Assembly (NCBI GenBank): GCA_913774715.1
Contig: CAJYHS010000141.1
Span: 62,001-126,000, forward strand
From: an uncultured Siphonobacter sp.
GTDB lineage: Bacteria > Bacteroidota > Bacteroidia > Cytophagales > Spirosomataceae
Reading direction: 5' to 3'
Length of the DNA stretch: 64,000 bases
Positions 8,750 through 17,587 of this stretch are shown one piece after another; positions within the stretch are counted from its first letter, which is position 1, and every line of letters starts with the position of its first letter. Both the position numbers and the translations under genes were made by a program. The notes under the pieces were generated by a model, which searched no databases, was not told where the DNA came from, and saw nothing but the letters and a program-made list of their open reading frames with translations.

Positions 8750-9545
8750 TGGGTTCTTCCCGGTCTTCATAGGGCATACGGTCGGAATTGAGTTTAACCA
8801 TTTCCGTATTTTTCCGCATCCTCATGTTAATCAGTTCAACAATCAGTGAGAAAGCCATCGCTACGTAGAGGTAAGCCTTATTGACCTCCTGATGGAAGGA
8901 TTCGGCCACAAGCATGATACCAATGGCAATCAGAAACGATAACGCCAGTATCTGAAGCGTTGGGTTTCGGTTGATAAAGTCAGCAATAACTCCCGAGAAG
9001 GCTAGCATCACTCCCATGGAGAGCACAACGGCCATTACCATAATCCAGACATCTTCAACCAGTCCAACGGCAGTTAAAATACTGTCGATTGAAAAGACTG
9101 CATCTACCAGTACAATCTGCACAATGATTGCACTCAGGCTTGAATACTTGGGTGCAACACCACTGGCTTCATTCGAAGAAGCCTCGAGTTTGTGGTGAAT
9201 TTCCAGGGTACTTTTCGCCACCAGAAATAACCCTCCAGCCAGTAAAATCAAATCTTTCCAGCTAATGCCTACCAGCTCTTCCGAGTTGTGTTCGTGAAGG
9301 AACGGTATTTCGAATAATGGCGTCGTCAGGCGTAGCAGCGAGGTAATTCCAAAAAGCAATACAATCCGAAATACCATGGCTAGCAGTAACCCTATGGTTC
9401 GGGCCTGCTTTTGCTGAGCTTTTTCGAGCTTTCCTACGATGATGGAAATGAAAATAATATTATCCACCCCAAGGACTATTTCGAGGAACGAAAGGGTTAA
9501 TAAGCTTATGAGTACTGAAGGATCGGCCAAATTGGGAAAGTCCAT
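8736..9545 (-). CDS. TerC family integral membrane protein
   Basis: The 269-residue protein has seven or more hydrophobic helices. It carries the acidic family motifs LGVDNIIFISIIV (about 25-37) and DAVFSIDSILTAVG (middle), whose intramembrane aspartates are thought to bind a cation. TerC family members are linked to tellurite resistance and to metal efflux, including manganese loading or export coupled to secreted proteins. The gene is alone and convergent with the 60-residue gene, overlapping it by 14 bases. The start at 9545 places Met directly before the first helix. Which metal it handles is not visible. Confidence 0.9.
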   Translation of the reverse strand: MDFPNLADPSVLISLLTLSFLEIVLGVDNIIFISIIVGKLEKAQQKQARTIGLLLAMVFRIVLLFGITSLLRLTTPLFEIPFLHEHNSEELVGISWKDLILLAGGLFLVAKSTLEIHHKLEASSNEASGVAPKYSSLSAIIVQIVLVDAVFSIDSILTAVGLVEDVWIMVMAVVLSMGVMLAFSGVIADFINRNPTLQILALSFLIAIGIMLVAESFHQEVNKAYLYVAMAFSLIVELINMRMRKNTEMVKLNSDRMPYEDREEPIKPQ

Positions 9546-9690
9546 GATCTCTTGTAAGTAAAATTGATAGAATAAAAGCTTAAAATTGAATTAAAACTGC
9601 CGTTCCACAAGCCGGAATGGGATCGAAGGTTAATACGGGTTTGGAATGGATTTTTCATCAAATGTAACCTCAAACCAATCTTGAAAAAAT

Positions 9691-10710
9691 ATGGCACGCA
9701 GCTCTCGTTTTATTTCTCTCGCTATCGGAGTAAGCGTCGTTTGGGCCATTCGACAAATGGTTCGTCATAGTCGTCGCTTCGAAATTCAAAATAAAGTTTT
9801 CGTCATTACGGGAGGTTCACGAGGGTTAGGGCTGGTCCTGGCACGTCAATTGGCTCGTCAAAAGGCCAAATTGGTCCTGGTCGCCCGTGATCTGGACGAA
9901 CTACGTCGGGCCGAAGAGTACATTGCTGATCTGGGAGCAGAAGTCATTACTATTGCCTGTGACATGACTAATCCAGAGGAGGTTGAGGAAATGATCGAGC
10001 AAACGCTTGATTACTATGGAAGAGTCGATGTACTGATTAATAACGCGGGAGTTATCCAGGTAGGGCCCGTCGATAATATGTCGCTTCAGGAATACGATGA
10101 GGCCATGGAAACTCACTTCTTCGGTCCCCTACACGCGATTCGGGCAGTATTACCTCATATGCAGGGCCGGCAGGAAGGCCGGATCGTTAATATCTCATCC
10201 ATTGGTGGAAAGGTAGCCGTTCCTCATTTGTTACCTTATTCAGCCAGCAAGTTTGCATTAAGCGGCCTATCCAAAGGCCTGCGAGCCGAGTTACTCAATC
10301 AGGGCATTCATGTAACGACCGTATATCCTGGGCTGATGCGAACCGGAAGTCCACGAAATGCGATCATTAAGGGAAAACATCACAAGGAATACGCCTGGTT
10401 TAAAATTGCCGACTCCCTACCCGTATTAAGCGTAAGTGCTGAATACGCAGCTGAACAGATTATTGAGGGAGTGAAGCAGGGAAAAGCGGAATTAACCATT
10501 AGCTGGCCAGCTAAAGTGTTATCTTTTCTTGACCATCGCTTCCCCGAACTTACTACGGATATCTTCAGCCTCATGAATCGGTTATTACCTGATTCGGTTC
10601 CTGAAGCCATGAATCCTCGTAAACGGGGGTATGAAGTAGAATCTAAACTTACTTACAATGGTTTTTCCAAACCAACCAATGAGGCGGCGATTCAGAATAA
10701 TGAAATCTAG
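9691..10710 (+). CDS. Short-chain dehydrogenase/reductase (SDR)
   Basis: A hydrophobic N-terminal segment (about 6-24) probably anchors this 339-residue enzyme to the membrane. The classical SDR Rossmann fold follows: TGGSRGLGLVLA for NAD(P) binding, NNAGV, the catalytic Ser in ISSIGG, and YSASK with the catalytic Tyr and Lys. The arginine-rich segment after the glycine motif (VARDLDELRRAEEY) favours NADP(H). The C-terminus (about 240-339) is longer than in minimal SDRs. Substrate unknown; anchored SDRs often act on lipids or steroids, but that is only analogy. It is convergent with homoserine kinase across a terminator-like palindrome. Confidence 0.85.
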   Translation: MARSSRFISLAIGVSVVWAIRQMVRHSRRFEIQNKVFVITGGSRGLGLVLARQLARQKAKLVLVARDLDELRRAEEYIADLGAEVITIACDMTNPEEVEEMIEQTLDYYGRVDVLINNAGVIQVGPVDNMSLQEYDEAMETHFFGPLHAIRAVLPHMQGRQEGRIVNISSIGGKVAVPHLLPYSASKFALSGLSKGLRAELLNQGIHVTTVYPGLMRTGSPRNAIIKGKHHKEYAWFKIADSLPVLSVSAEYAAEQIIEGVKQGKAELTISWPAKVLSFLDHRFPELTTDIFSLMNRLLPDSVPEAMNPRKRGYEVESKLTYNGFSKPTNEAAIQNNEI

Positions 10711-10737
10711 TTGGTTTATTCTTTTGAATTACCTTAG

Positions 10738-10764
10738 TAGAGACGCCGATTTATCGCGTCTGGG
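10738..10764. repeat. GAGACGC...GCGTCT near-palindrome, copy 1
   Basis: GTAGAGACGCCGATT is followed by TATCGCGTCTGG, forming a short near-palindrome. The same element recurs at 45995-46019, 46064-46088 and 54995-55020, always between genes, so it is a dispersed repeat family. Confidence 0.65.
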
Positions 10765-10802
10765 TAGTTAAAATTGTTAATTACTGATTTTCTATTCTGC
10801 TA

Positions 10803-10835
10803 AACATCCCGAAAGTTTAAAACTTTCGGGATGTT
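10803..10835. terminator. Perfect hairpin between convergent genes (CCCGAAAGTT family, copy 1)
   Basis: AACATCCCGAAAGTT (10803-10817) pairs perfectly with AACTTTCGGGATGTT (10821-10835) around TAA. It lies between the SDR gene and thrB and is followed by a short T-rich tract on the plus strand. The 23-base core is identical at 59656-59678. Confidence 0.75.
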
Positions 10836-10850
10836 TTATAATTGAAAAAG

Positions 10851-11780
10851 TTAACCAATCACTACTGGCCCATTTTGGTTAATGCTGGAAACGTAGATCT
10901 CACTGGCAATCTGCACACCGGCAAAAGCCCGCTGCATGGCTTCCCCTACCTTTTTGGCCGAATCCCGATCTTTACTCAAGGCAAACATTGATGGCCCCGC
11001 CCCTGAAATACTGCAACCCAGGGCTCCAGCTTCGATGGCGGCGGCTTTTACTTCATCAAAACCGGGAATTAAAATGGACCGAACGGGTTCGATGATCACG
11101 TCTACCAGACTGCGGGAAATCAAGCCGTAATCTCCTTTCATTAAGCCAGCTACTAATCCCGCCACATTACCCATTTGAGTAATGGTGTTTTTAAGAGACG
11201 TTTCCTTGCGAAGGATGTTACGGGCATCTTTGGTATTCACTTCAATCTGCGGGTGAACAATCGTCGCAAACAGTTCGGCTGGTGTATCTACTTTGATGAC
11301 ATCCAGCTTAGGTTCGTAGCTGCGAATGGCGATAAAACCACCTAGTAAACTCGGAGCGACGTTATCAGCATGGGGCGTACCGCTGGCAAAACGCTCCCCT
11401 TCCATGGCGAAAGGTAACAGATCGATTTGTTCCATCGGGCGGCCCATCAGCTCGTTTAAGGCAAAAACGCCCGCTACCGAACTAGCCGCCGAGGATCCTA
11501 ACCCGCTTCCTAAGGGCATTTTCTTGCGTAATTCAATGCTGATACCCTGATTGGTATTAAGCTGTTTCATATACGCCAGCATTGAAATACAGGCCGTATT
11601 CTTTTCGGGATTGAGAGATAAACGTCCCTGGTCACCGTCAATTTTCAGAATCTCTAGACCGGGAGTAGCTTTCTTACGAAGAATGATTTCATCGCCGGGA
11701 TTATCAACGGCAAAACCAAATATGTCAAATCCGCAAGCTACATTGGCTACGGTCGCCGGAGCGAAAACTTTGATGGATTC
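10851..11780 (-). CDS. thrB: Homoserine kinase
   Basis: A GHMP kinase of about 309 residues that phosphorylates homoserine in threonine synthesis. The start at 11780 (MESIKVFAPATVANVACGFD) matches the usual ThrB N-terminus, whereas the frame opens earlier at 11828. The ATP loop PLGSGLGSSAASSVAG and the C-terminal GHMP motif SGAGPSMFAL are both present. The length is normal. Bacteroidetes often carry thrA-thrB-thrC together. Here thrA lies about 6 kb away on the same strand, with unrelated genes and an opposite-strand transporter between them, and threonine synthase is not in the window. Confidence 0.93.
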   Translation of the reverse strand, partial: ESIKVFAPATVANVACGFDIFGFAVDNPGDEIILRKKATPGLEILKIDGDQGRLSLNPEKNTACISMLAYMKQLNTNQGISIELRKKMPLGSGLGSSAASSVAGVFALNELMGRPMEQIDLLPFAMEGERFASGTPHADNVAPSLLGGFIAIRSYEPKLDVIKVDTPAELFATIVHPQIEVNTKDARNILRKETSLKNTITQMGNVAGLVAGLMKGDYGLISRSLVDVIIEPVRSILIPGFDEVKAAAIEAGALGCSISGAGPSMFALSKDRDSAKKVGEAMQRAFAGVQIASEIYVSSINQNGPVVIG

Positions 11781-11851
11781 CATGAAAAAAATAGAACTAA
11801 AGGCCTTTTCTCGCGAAAGTCGCCTCAATGCATGAGGGTGAGAACTTCCGA

Positions 11852-11859
11852 CAAATGTA
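11852..11859 (-). promoter_or_regulatory. Candidate -7 box TACATTTG for thrB
   Basis: On the minus strand TACATTTG matches TAnnTTTG. It would start a transcript near 11845, about 65 bases before the thrB ATG at 11780. No clear -33 element was seen. Confidence 0.35.
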
Positions 11860-11917
11860 CAAAATGAGTTTGATGGATGCCGTCTAAAAAACGCTTATCC
11901 TTCATTTTAAAGAATCC

Positions 11918-12814
11918 TTAGAAGGTATTCAAAAGTTCCTTCTCATCTAAAGTGACCGGAATCACATCTACGCCCACTTTAATGGTATGCTTACCGCCAC
12001 TGAAAAGAATTCCTTTAAGTGGAGAAACATCACCAAAATCCCGACCCCAGGCCGTAGTAATGTGTCGCTCCTGAGGTACCAGATCATTTGTTGGATCAAA
12101 ATCACACCAGCCGATTCCGGGAGCGTAAACGGAAACCCAGGCATGAGTCGCATCTGAACCCTGCAACTTAACTTTCCCCGGCGGCGGTTGCGTTTCCAGA
12201 TAACCACTGACATAACGAGCCGCAAAACCCAGACTCCGAAAACAGGCAATGGCCAGATGTGAAAAATCCTGACAAACGCCTTTTCGTTCATAAAACGTTG
12301 TTTTCAGCGGCGTGTGAATAGTTGTAAAGCCAGAAACGTATTTAAAGTCCGTATAGATTTTATGGCATAACTGTCGGGCACTTTGATAAAACGACTGGTT
12401 TTCACTGAAACACTCTGCCGCATACGCCTTGATTTCGTCATCCCACTGCACATAGGGACTTGGCAAGGTATATTCCATTACCTCATTTTTCACGGCTAAC
12501 TTAGTCTGGATCTGACGTCTTACCTGCTCATTGGTCATGAACAAATCGGTAATCACCGTCGAACGGGTCTCCACCAGACTAGTGGCTAAAACGGTGAGCT
12601 GCTGGTGGGGTTTATGAATCGAGAAATGATGTAAAGTATTTCCAAAATAATCTCTTCGCTGATTGATTTCATCCGGCATAGGAGTAATAATGAGCGAAAA
12701 ATTAGTAACCTTCTGTTTGCTAAAAGACTTGGGCATTACGCAGGCAATGCCGTGATAACTATTGACATTACCCGTGTACGTATACTGCGTCTTATGAATA
12801 AGTTTATAAATCAT
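11918..12814 (-). CDS. Transglutaminase-like cysteine protease-fold protein
   Basis: The 298-residue protein has the bacterial transglutaminase N-terminal beta domain (about 1-80) followed by a transglutaminase core. The catalytic triad is visible: Cys in RKGVCQDFSH (about 181), His in ATHAWVSV (about 221) and Asp in WCDFDPTND (about 238). No signal peptide is seen, so it is probably cytosolic. Its start overlaps the end of the upstream ATP-grasp/alpha-E gene by 11 bases, so the two are almost certainly cotranscribed and coupled. This pairing is widespread, and comparative genomics has linked it to peptide or isopeptide-bond metabolism; no substrate is established to my knowledge. Confidence 0.88.
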   Translation of the reverse strand: MIYKLIHKTQYTYTGNVNSYHGIACVMPKSFSKQKVTNFSLIITPMPDEINQRRDYFGNTLHHFSIHKPHQQLTVLATSLVETRSTVITDLFMTNEQVRRQIQTKLAVKNEVMEYTLPSPYVQWDDEIKAYAAECFSENQSFYQSARQLCHKIYTDFKYVSGFTTIHTPLKTTFYERKGVCQDFSHLAIACFRSLGFAARYVSGYLETQPPPGKVKLQGSDATHAWVSVYAPGIGWCDFDPTNDLVPQERHITTAWGRDFGDVSPLKGILFSGGKHTIKVGVDVIPVTLDEKELLNTF

Positions 12815-15362
12815 TATCTACATCCATTAAAGTATCCGTAATCGAGTGCTGGGTGAATGTATGGGTAAAATACAGGTTAGCGACAAAGTCTGAAACCGTA
12901 CTCACACTTGTATAAATATCCGACAGCATCTGATCTAATTTCAGATAAGGTTTATCTTCTTCTTCAACTGTATTCAATTCCTTAATGTCTATCAATTGTA
13001 ACTTAGTCGAAGCCTGTAATATGGCCTTTTGAGCCTGATTCAGGCGATCCGAATTTTGAGGAAGTTTGCCTACCGCCTCATTTAAGTTTTTTAGTAAATA
13101 AGCTAGTGAAGTAGGTACGCACTGATCTAATAAAAGCATGTCCAGTACATACTGCATTTCAAAATTAGACTTATACGCCAGTCGGTAAGTAACTAGTGCG
13201 AAATGGCTCATTAAAGCCGCTTCCATTAATTCACTCTCAATGAACTGCTCTGTTTTGTTACTGAAAATGGAGCGAAGAATTGTAATTTTTGAAAGAATAC
13301 GTTCAACTAATTTCCCTACTTCAAACAGGTAATAGCCGTGATTACGAGGTACGGTTTCATTGACAATGCCGTAAAAAGTAAAGAGGTTATTCTGTAAGGT
13401 ATTCAATGCATTCTGAATATCATTCGGATTTTGTCGAACATGAATACTTTTCAGCTTTTGATTGATATTTTCGATATTATCAACGCTTCGCCAGGTAACC
13501 TGATTCCAGCGATCCCGAACGGCGACGATGGATTTCAAATACGACTGAATACTGGACGTTATCGTACCGCGTTGATTCTCATCAGATATACTCTCGTAAA
13601 TCAAAGGATAAGGGTTATCAAAAGCATCTTTGTTTTGATCGGTGAAACCATTCTCTATGCGTATTAATCGGGAAACCGTTTTTAGCAGAATATCAATGTG
13701 CTCCGTCTTGTTGGTACTCCCAAAATTTCGCTGAAAATTCAAAGCGTTGAGGGTAATGATCAGGAAGCTGGTAGCGGCCATCGTACGTTCCGCATATCGG
13801 GCCGTCCAGTAGAGGTTTTCTGCACTGCGACTTGGCAAGGAAGCCTGAGCTTTCTGATCAGAAAAAGCTGGTAATTTAATCCGTTCCCGAATCACTTCGG
13901 CTTCATCCGAGATAATCCAGGTATCCTTCGAAACCCCTCCGTATTGATTGGAGAAGGTAAATTTATCTTTAATGGGAGAACTCCGGGTTAGCCCACCCTG
14001 CATCACCTGATACCCGCTAGGCGTGGCCGTAAGAAAGGCCCGGATGGCGGCGTAACGAGGCTCAATATGATCATCTATAAAGGCCGGGGTTGTCGAAAAA
14101 CTTGTCTCCTGCTGAGCTACGTATTCCGTCGGATTTTGCAGAATCTGCTGCTTTAATTCCTGTAATTGCTGATGGGTTAACTGCTTGCCATAAACCGATC
14201 TGAATACCTGCTTTCGGTTGGCTTTTTTAATGATTAATTCATGCAAGTGATCCAGCACATAAGCTCGCTCTTTTTCCTGTCCACACCACCACGTCGCTAC
14301 GGAAGGTAATAGCAACTCTTCGCCCAGCAGGTGACGGGAAATAGAAGGCAGAAACGCATTCAACGCGGAATTTTCTAGCATGCTGGTACCTGGAGGGTTA
14401 ATTACCAGCACATTTCCATTTCGCATCACCTGTAATAATCCAGCTACGCCTAAACGCGAGCCTGAACGCAGCTCCAGGGGGTCACACCACTCATCGTCAA
14501 TCCGGCGAATAATAACATCAACCCGTTGCAGCCCCTCAATTGATTTCAGCCATACATAACCATTTTTGACGATTAGATCGTCCCCGTGAACCAGAGTGTA
14601 ACCCAGATACGAAGCCAGATATGCCTGCTCGAAATACGTTTCGTTATTAGGGCCAGCCGTCAAGCAAACAATACTCAGATGTTCCGATTTTTCTCTGAAC
14701 ACTTTGAATATGGATTGCTGGGCTTGCGTGAAAAATGGCGAAAGACGACTGATATAAAAGTCTTCGCCTAATTCGGGCATGAGCTTACTAATAATCACCC
14801 GATTTTCTAAGGTATAACCGGAGCCCGAAGGAGCCTGCGTGCGATTATCCAGCACCCACATCCGACCATCCGGCCCACGGGCCATATCAGCGGCGTAGGT
14901 CATTAACTGGTTTTCGGTGGGAAGCTTTACATCTGAACACGCTCGAAAAAATCCGGTGTTTTCAAAAATCAGTTCAGCGGGAAGAATTCCTTCTTTTAGC
15001 AGTTTTTTGTCCCCATACACGTCCCGGTATATTAAATCCAGCAATTCCGCCCGTTGTTGTAAGCCTTTCGAAATGGACTCCCATTCTTTCTGCTCAATCA
15101 AAAAAGGAATAGGATCTAATTTCCAGGGAGAATTCAAGCCTTTGGGCTCCTGATACACATTATAGGTAACCCCGTTTTCACGGATCTTATTTTTAATTTC
15201 CTGGAGTCTGTTTTTTAATTCCAAGTTTCCTATTTTTTCCAGCCCTATGAATAAGTTTTCCCAATAAGGTTTTATACTTCCATCAGAAGCTAAAATCTCG
15301 TCATACGAACTAATCTGACTTTTGTATGAATCTAATAAAGAATGAATTGTCTCTGTTACCAT
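12804..15362 (-). CDS. Circularly permuted ATP-grasp fused to alpha-E domain
   Basis: With the start at 15362 (MVTETIHSLLDSYKSQ) this is 852 residues; an upstream ATG at 15410 adds 16 residues unlike the family. Residues about 60-400 form a circularly permuted type 2 ATP-grasp (ADMARGPDGRMWVLDNRTQA, VDVIIRRIDDEWCDPLEL, NPPGTSMLEN). About 500-790 is an all-helical alpha-E domain, marked by the hallmark SRSAENLYWTARYAERTM. In many genomes the two parts are separate genes; here they are fused. The family is predicted to form amide bonds, probably making a small peptide or a peptide tag, with the downstream transglutaminase as partner. This function is inferred from the literature on amidoligases, not shown. 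Confidence 0.88.
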   Translation of the reverse strand: MVTETIHSLLDSYKSQISSYDEILASDGSIKPYWENLFIGLEKIGNLELKNRLQEIKNKIRENGVTYNVYQEPKGLNSPWKLDPIPFLIEQKEWESISKGLQQRAELLDLIYRDVYGDKKLLKEGILPAELIFENTGFFRACSDVKLPTENQLMTYAADMARGPDGRMWVLDNRTQAPSGSGYTLENRVIISKLMPELGEDFYISRLSPFFTQAQQSIFKVFREKSEHLSIVCLTAGPNNETYFEQAYLASYLGYTLVHGDDLIVKNGYVWLKSIEGLQRVDVIIRRIDDEWCDPLELRSGSRLGVAGLLQVMRNGNVLVINPPGTSMLENSALNAFLPSISRHLLGEELLLPSVATWWCGQEKERAYVLDHLHELIIKKANRKQVFRSVYGKQLTHQQLQELKQQILQNPTEYVAQQETSFSTTPAFIDDHIEPRYAAIRAFLTATPSGYQVMQGGLTRSSPIKDKFTFSNQYGGVSKDTWIISDEAEVIRERIKLPAFSDQKAQASLPSRSAENLYWTARYAERTMAATSFLIITLNALNFQRNFGSTNKTEHIDILLKTVSRLIRIENGFTDQNKDAFDNPYPLIYESISDENQRGTITSSIQSYLKSIVAVRDRWNQVTWRSVDNIENINQKLKSIHVRQNPNDIQNALNTLQNNLFTFYGIVNETVPRNHGYYLFEVGKLVERILSKITILRSIFSNKTEQFIESELMEAALMSHFALVTYRLAYKSNFEMQYVLDMLLLDQCVPTSLAYLLKNLNEAVGKLPQNSDRLNQAQKAILQASTKLQLIDIKELNTVEEEDKPYLKLDQMLSDIYTSVSTVSDFVANLYFTHTFTQHSITDTLMDVDNDL

Positions 15363-15975
15363 GCGTTCTGCTTGTGTGAGGAAGGGCGAGAATTTCTTCT
15401 CCCGTTTCAACCCCCTTCTACCTAATACACTCGTTTCTTGCTACTACCCTCATGCGTTTGCTTCATCAAAAGTAAGGCTAAAAAATAAATTAGCCCTTTG
15501 CTCAAAGAAGCCCTCTACTCCATTTAACCAAATTTTAACTAATAAAATATCGCATATTACAAAACAATACATACCAATCGTTCGCAAAAAACCAACAAAC
15601 ACTTCTTTCCAATCAGACGCCAAATTATTGATTCATACGATCAAAATAGTATCAGTAAAAGCATACCAGAGACCGGGCTGCTTTCTTTGAACCAGGTGAA
15701 TTACCGGATTATTCTCCATCAAATCTCTATGGGGCATTTAACTATTCAGGGGTTAAATTTCCTTATTATCAGAATAGTAGATGAATTTAAAAGCTATTGC
15801 TAATTTTGTAGATACATGAATCACCTGGTATTTTCTTCTTTTCTGCATCTAACCCTCACTCCACCTTGAGGCTAGTGCTTTTTCATCTCTCTTTTTTCTA
15901 CTTTCTAAGTATTCATTGTTGATCACCCCAGGCCGCGGAATTCTTACGTTTCGTTCGGCATAGCTATATTATTTC
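15363..15975. other. Long gene-free divergent region
   Basis: About 610 AT-rich bases lie between the divergent ATP-grasp/alpha-E and SulP genes. A plus-strand frame at 15361-15690 has no recognisable protein features and low-complexity codon use, so I do not call it. A possible SulP promoter sits at 15801-15808. Nothing else was found. Confidence 0.5.
15801..15808 (+). promoter_or_regulatory. Candidate -7 box TAATTTTG for the SulP gene
   Basis: TAATTTTG fits TAnnTTTG and lies about 168 bases before the ATG at 15976. No strong -33 element was found, so confidence is low. Confidence 0.3.
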
Positions 15976-17517
15976 ATGAATTCACGGTTAAATCTGTTCG
16001 ATTTAAGTCAAAAAGTCCATTATAAAACGGAGATCCTTTCGGGACTTACGGTGGCTCTGGCTCTTATTCCCGAAGCCATTGCGTTTGCTCTGATTGCGGG
16101 TCTTTCTCCATTGACTGGCTTGTACGCTGCCTTTACCATGGGGTTCGTAACCTCGATTCTGGGCGGTCGTCCCGGCATGATCTCCGGAGCAACGGGAGCC
16201 GTCGCCGTAGTAATTGTTAGTCTGGCCCAATCGCACGGGGTTGAATATATTTTCGCTACTGTAATCATGGCCGGACTTCTTCAAATTCTGGCCGGAGTCT
16301 TAAAACTTGGCAAATTCATTCGGTTAGTCCCTCATCCTGTTATGTTCGGATTTGTAAATGGACTAGCCATTGTCATTTTTATGGCTCAGCTCAATCAATT
16401 TAAGTATACCGATTCATCAGGTACTCTTCACTGGCTGGAAGGAACTCCACTAGGGATCATGCTGGGTATTGCAGGAGTTACTATGCTCATCATCTGGGGA
16501 CTGCCTAAGCTTACGAAGGTTATTCCGGCTTCCTTAGCAGCCATTGTAGTGGTTTCAGCGGCGGTCATTGGCTTTAAGATTGATACTAAAACCGTGGGAG
16601 ACATTGCTTCGGTACAGGGTAGCTTTCCGCCTTTTCACTTTCCAGCAGTGCCTTTAACGCTCGAAACTTTACAAATTATCTTTCCTTATGCCTGCATTGT
16701 GGCGGGTGTTGGACTGATTGAGAGTTTATTAACGCTTAATCTGATTGATGAAATAACGGAAACCAAAGGTCGCAGCAATAAAGAATGCGTAGCTCAGGGA
16801 ACGGCTAACATCATTTCCGGGCTATTCTCGGGCATGGGGGGCTGTGCCATGATTGGGCAAAGTCTGATTAACATTTCCTCTGGTGCCCGAGCCCGTTTGT
16901 CAGGAATAGTAGCGTCGGTCATGCTGTTAGTATTCATCATATTTGGAGCAAGCCTCGTTGAAAAGCTTCCCATGGCCGCCTTAACCGGCGTGATGATTAT
17001 GGTTTGCATCGGGACATTTGAATGGGCCAGCCTGAAAACGATTGGACGCATGCCACTAATTGACGTGATCGTTATTGTATTAGTTACGCTGGTCACCGTC
17101 TTTTTACATAACCTGGCCCTGGCTGTATTCGTAGGCGTGATCATTTCGGCTTTAGTGTTTGCCTGGCAAAATGCCCAACGCATTCGGGCTAGAAAATACA
17201 CAGACGAAAGCGGCGTCAAACATTACGAGCTTTTCGGTCCACTCTTTTTTGGCTCGATTCAAACTTTTAACGAGAAGTTTGATATTACGAACGATCCGAG
17301 CGAGATAGTTATTGATTTTGCCGAAAGCCGGGTGGCTGATATGTCCGCCATTGAAGCCCTCCATAAATTAACCCAGCGATATTTATTAGCCGGTAAAGTG
17401 GTTCACTTACGCCATTTGAGTCCTGACTGTCAACGATTACTTCAGAAAGCGGGAAGTATCATTGAAGTTAATATTATGGAAGACCCTCAGTATCAAGTGG
17501 CATCTGACCTGGAATAG
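15976..17517 (+). CDS. SulP family anion transporter with STAS domain
   Basis: The 513-residue protein carries a SLC26/SulP membrane domain (about 1-390; ALALIPEAIAFALIAGLSPLTGLYAAF near the start, split by GGRPGMISGATGAVAVV) and a cytoplasmic STAS domain (about 415-505; EIVIDFAESRVADMSAIEALHKL). SulP proteins move sulfate, bicarbonate or dicarboxylates across the inner membrane, often with sodium or protons. No carbonic anhydrase or sulfur-assimilation gene lies beside it, so the substrate is open. It is alone and ends in a strong terminator shared with thrA. Confidence 0.9.
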   Translation: MNSRLNLFDLSQKVHYKTEILSGLTVALALIPEAIAFALIAGLSPLTGLYAAFTMGFVTSILGGRPGMISGATGAVAVVIVSLAQSHGVEYIFATVIMAGLLQILAGVLKLGKFIRLVPHPVMFGFVNGLAIVIFMAQLNQFKYTDSSGTLHWLEGTPLGIMLGIAGVTMLIIWGLPKLTKVIPASLAAIVVVSAAVIGFKIDTKTVGDIASVQGSFPPFHFPAVPLTLETLQIIFPYACIVAGVGLIESLLTLNLIDEITETKGRSNKECVAQGTANIISGLFSGMGGCAMIGQSLINISSGARARLSGIVASVMLLVFIIFGASLVEKLPMAALTGVMIMVCIGTFEWASLKTIGRMPLIDVIVIVLVTLVTVFLHNLALAVFVGVIISALVFAWQNAQRIRARKYTDESGVKHYELFGPLFFGSIQTFNEKFDITNDPSEIVIDFAESRVADMSAIEALHKLTQRYLLAGKVVHLRHLSPDCQRLLQKAGSIIEVNIMEDPQYQVASDLE

Positions 17518-17534
17518 TCATAAAAGTATTAAAT

Positions 17535-17573
17535 AAAAAAGGCCCTGGGTTCTATAACTCAGGGCCTTTTTTT
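17535..17573. terminator. Bidirectional intrinsic terminator
   Basis: AAAAAAGGCCCTG (17535-17547) pairs with CAGGGCCTTTTTT, followed by more T. It separates the convergent SulP and thrA genes. Confidence 0.9.
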
Positions 17574-17587
17574 ATTCGTTAAGTTCT

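Noticed and set aside
15361-15690. Plus-strand reading frame of about 109 residues opposite the ATP-grasp/alpha-E start
   Set aside because: It has no recognisable domain, contains low-complexity AT-rich codons, and begins inside the promoter and start region of a well-supported gene.
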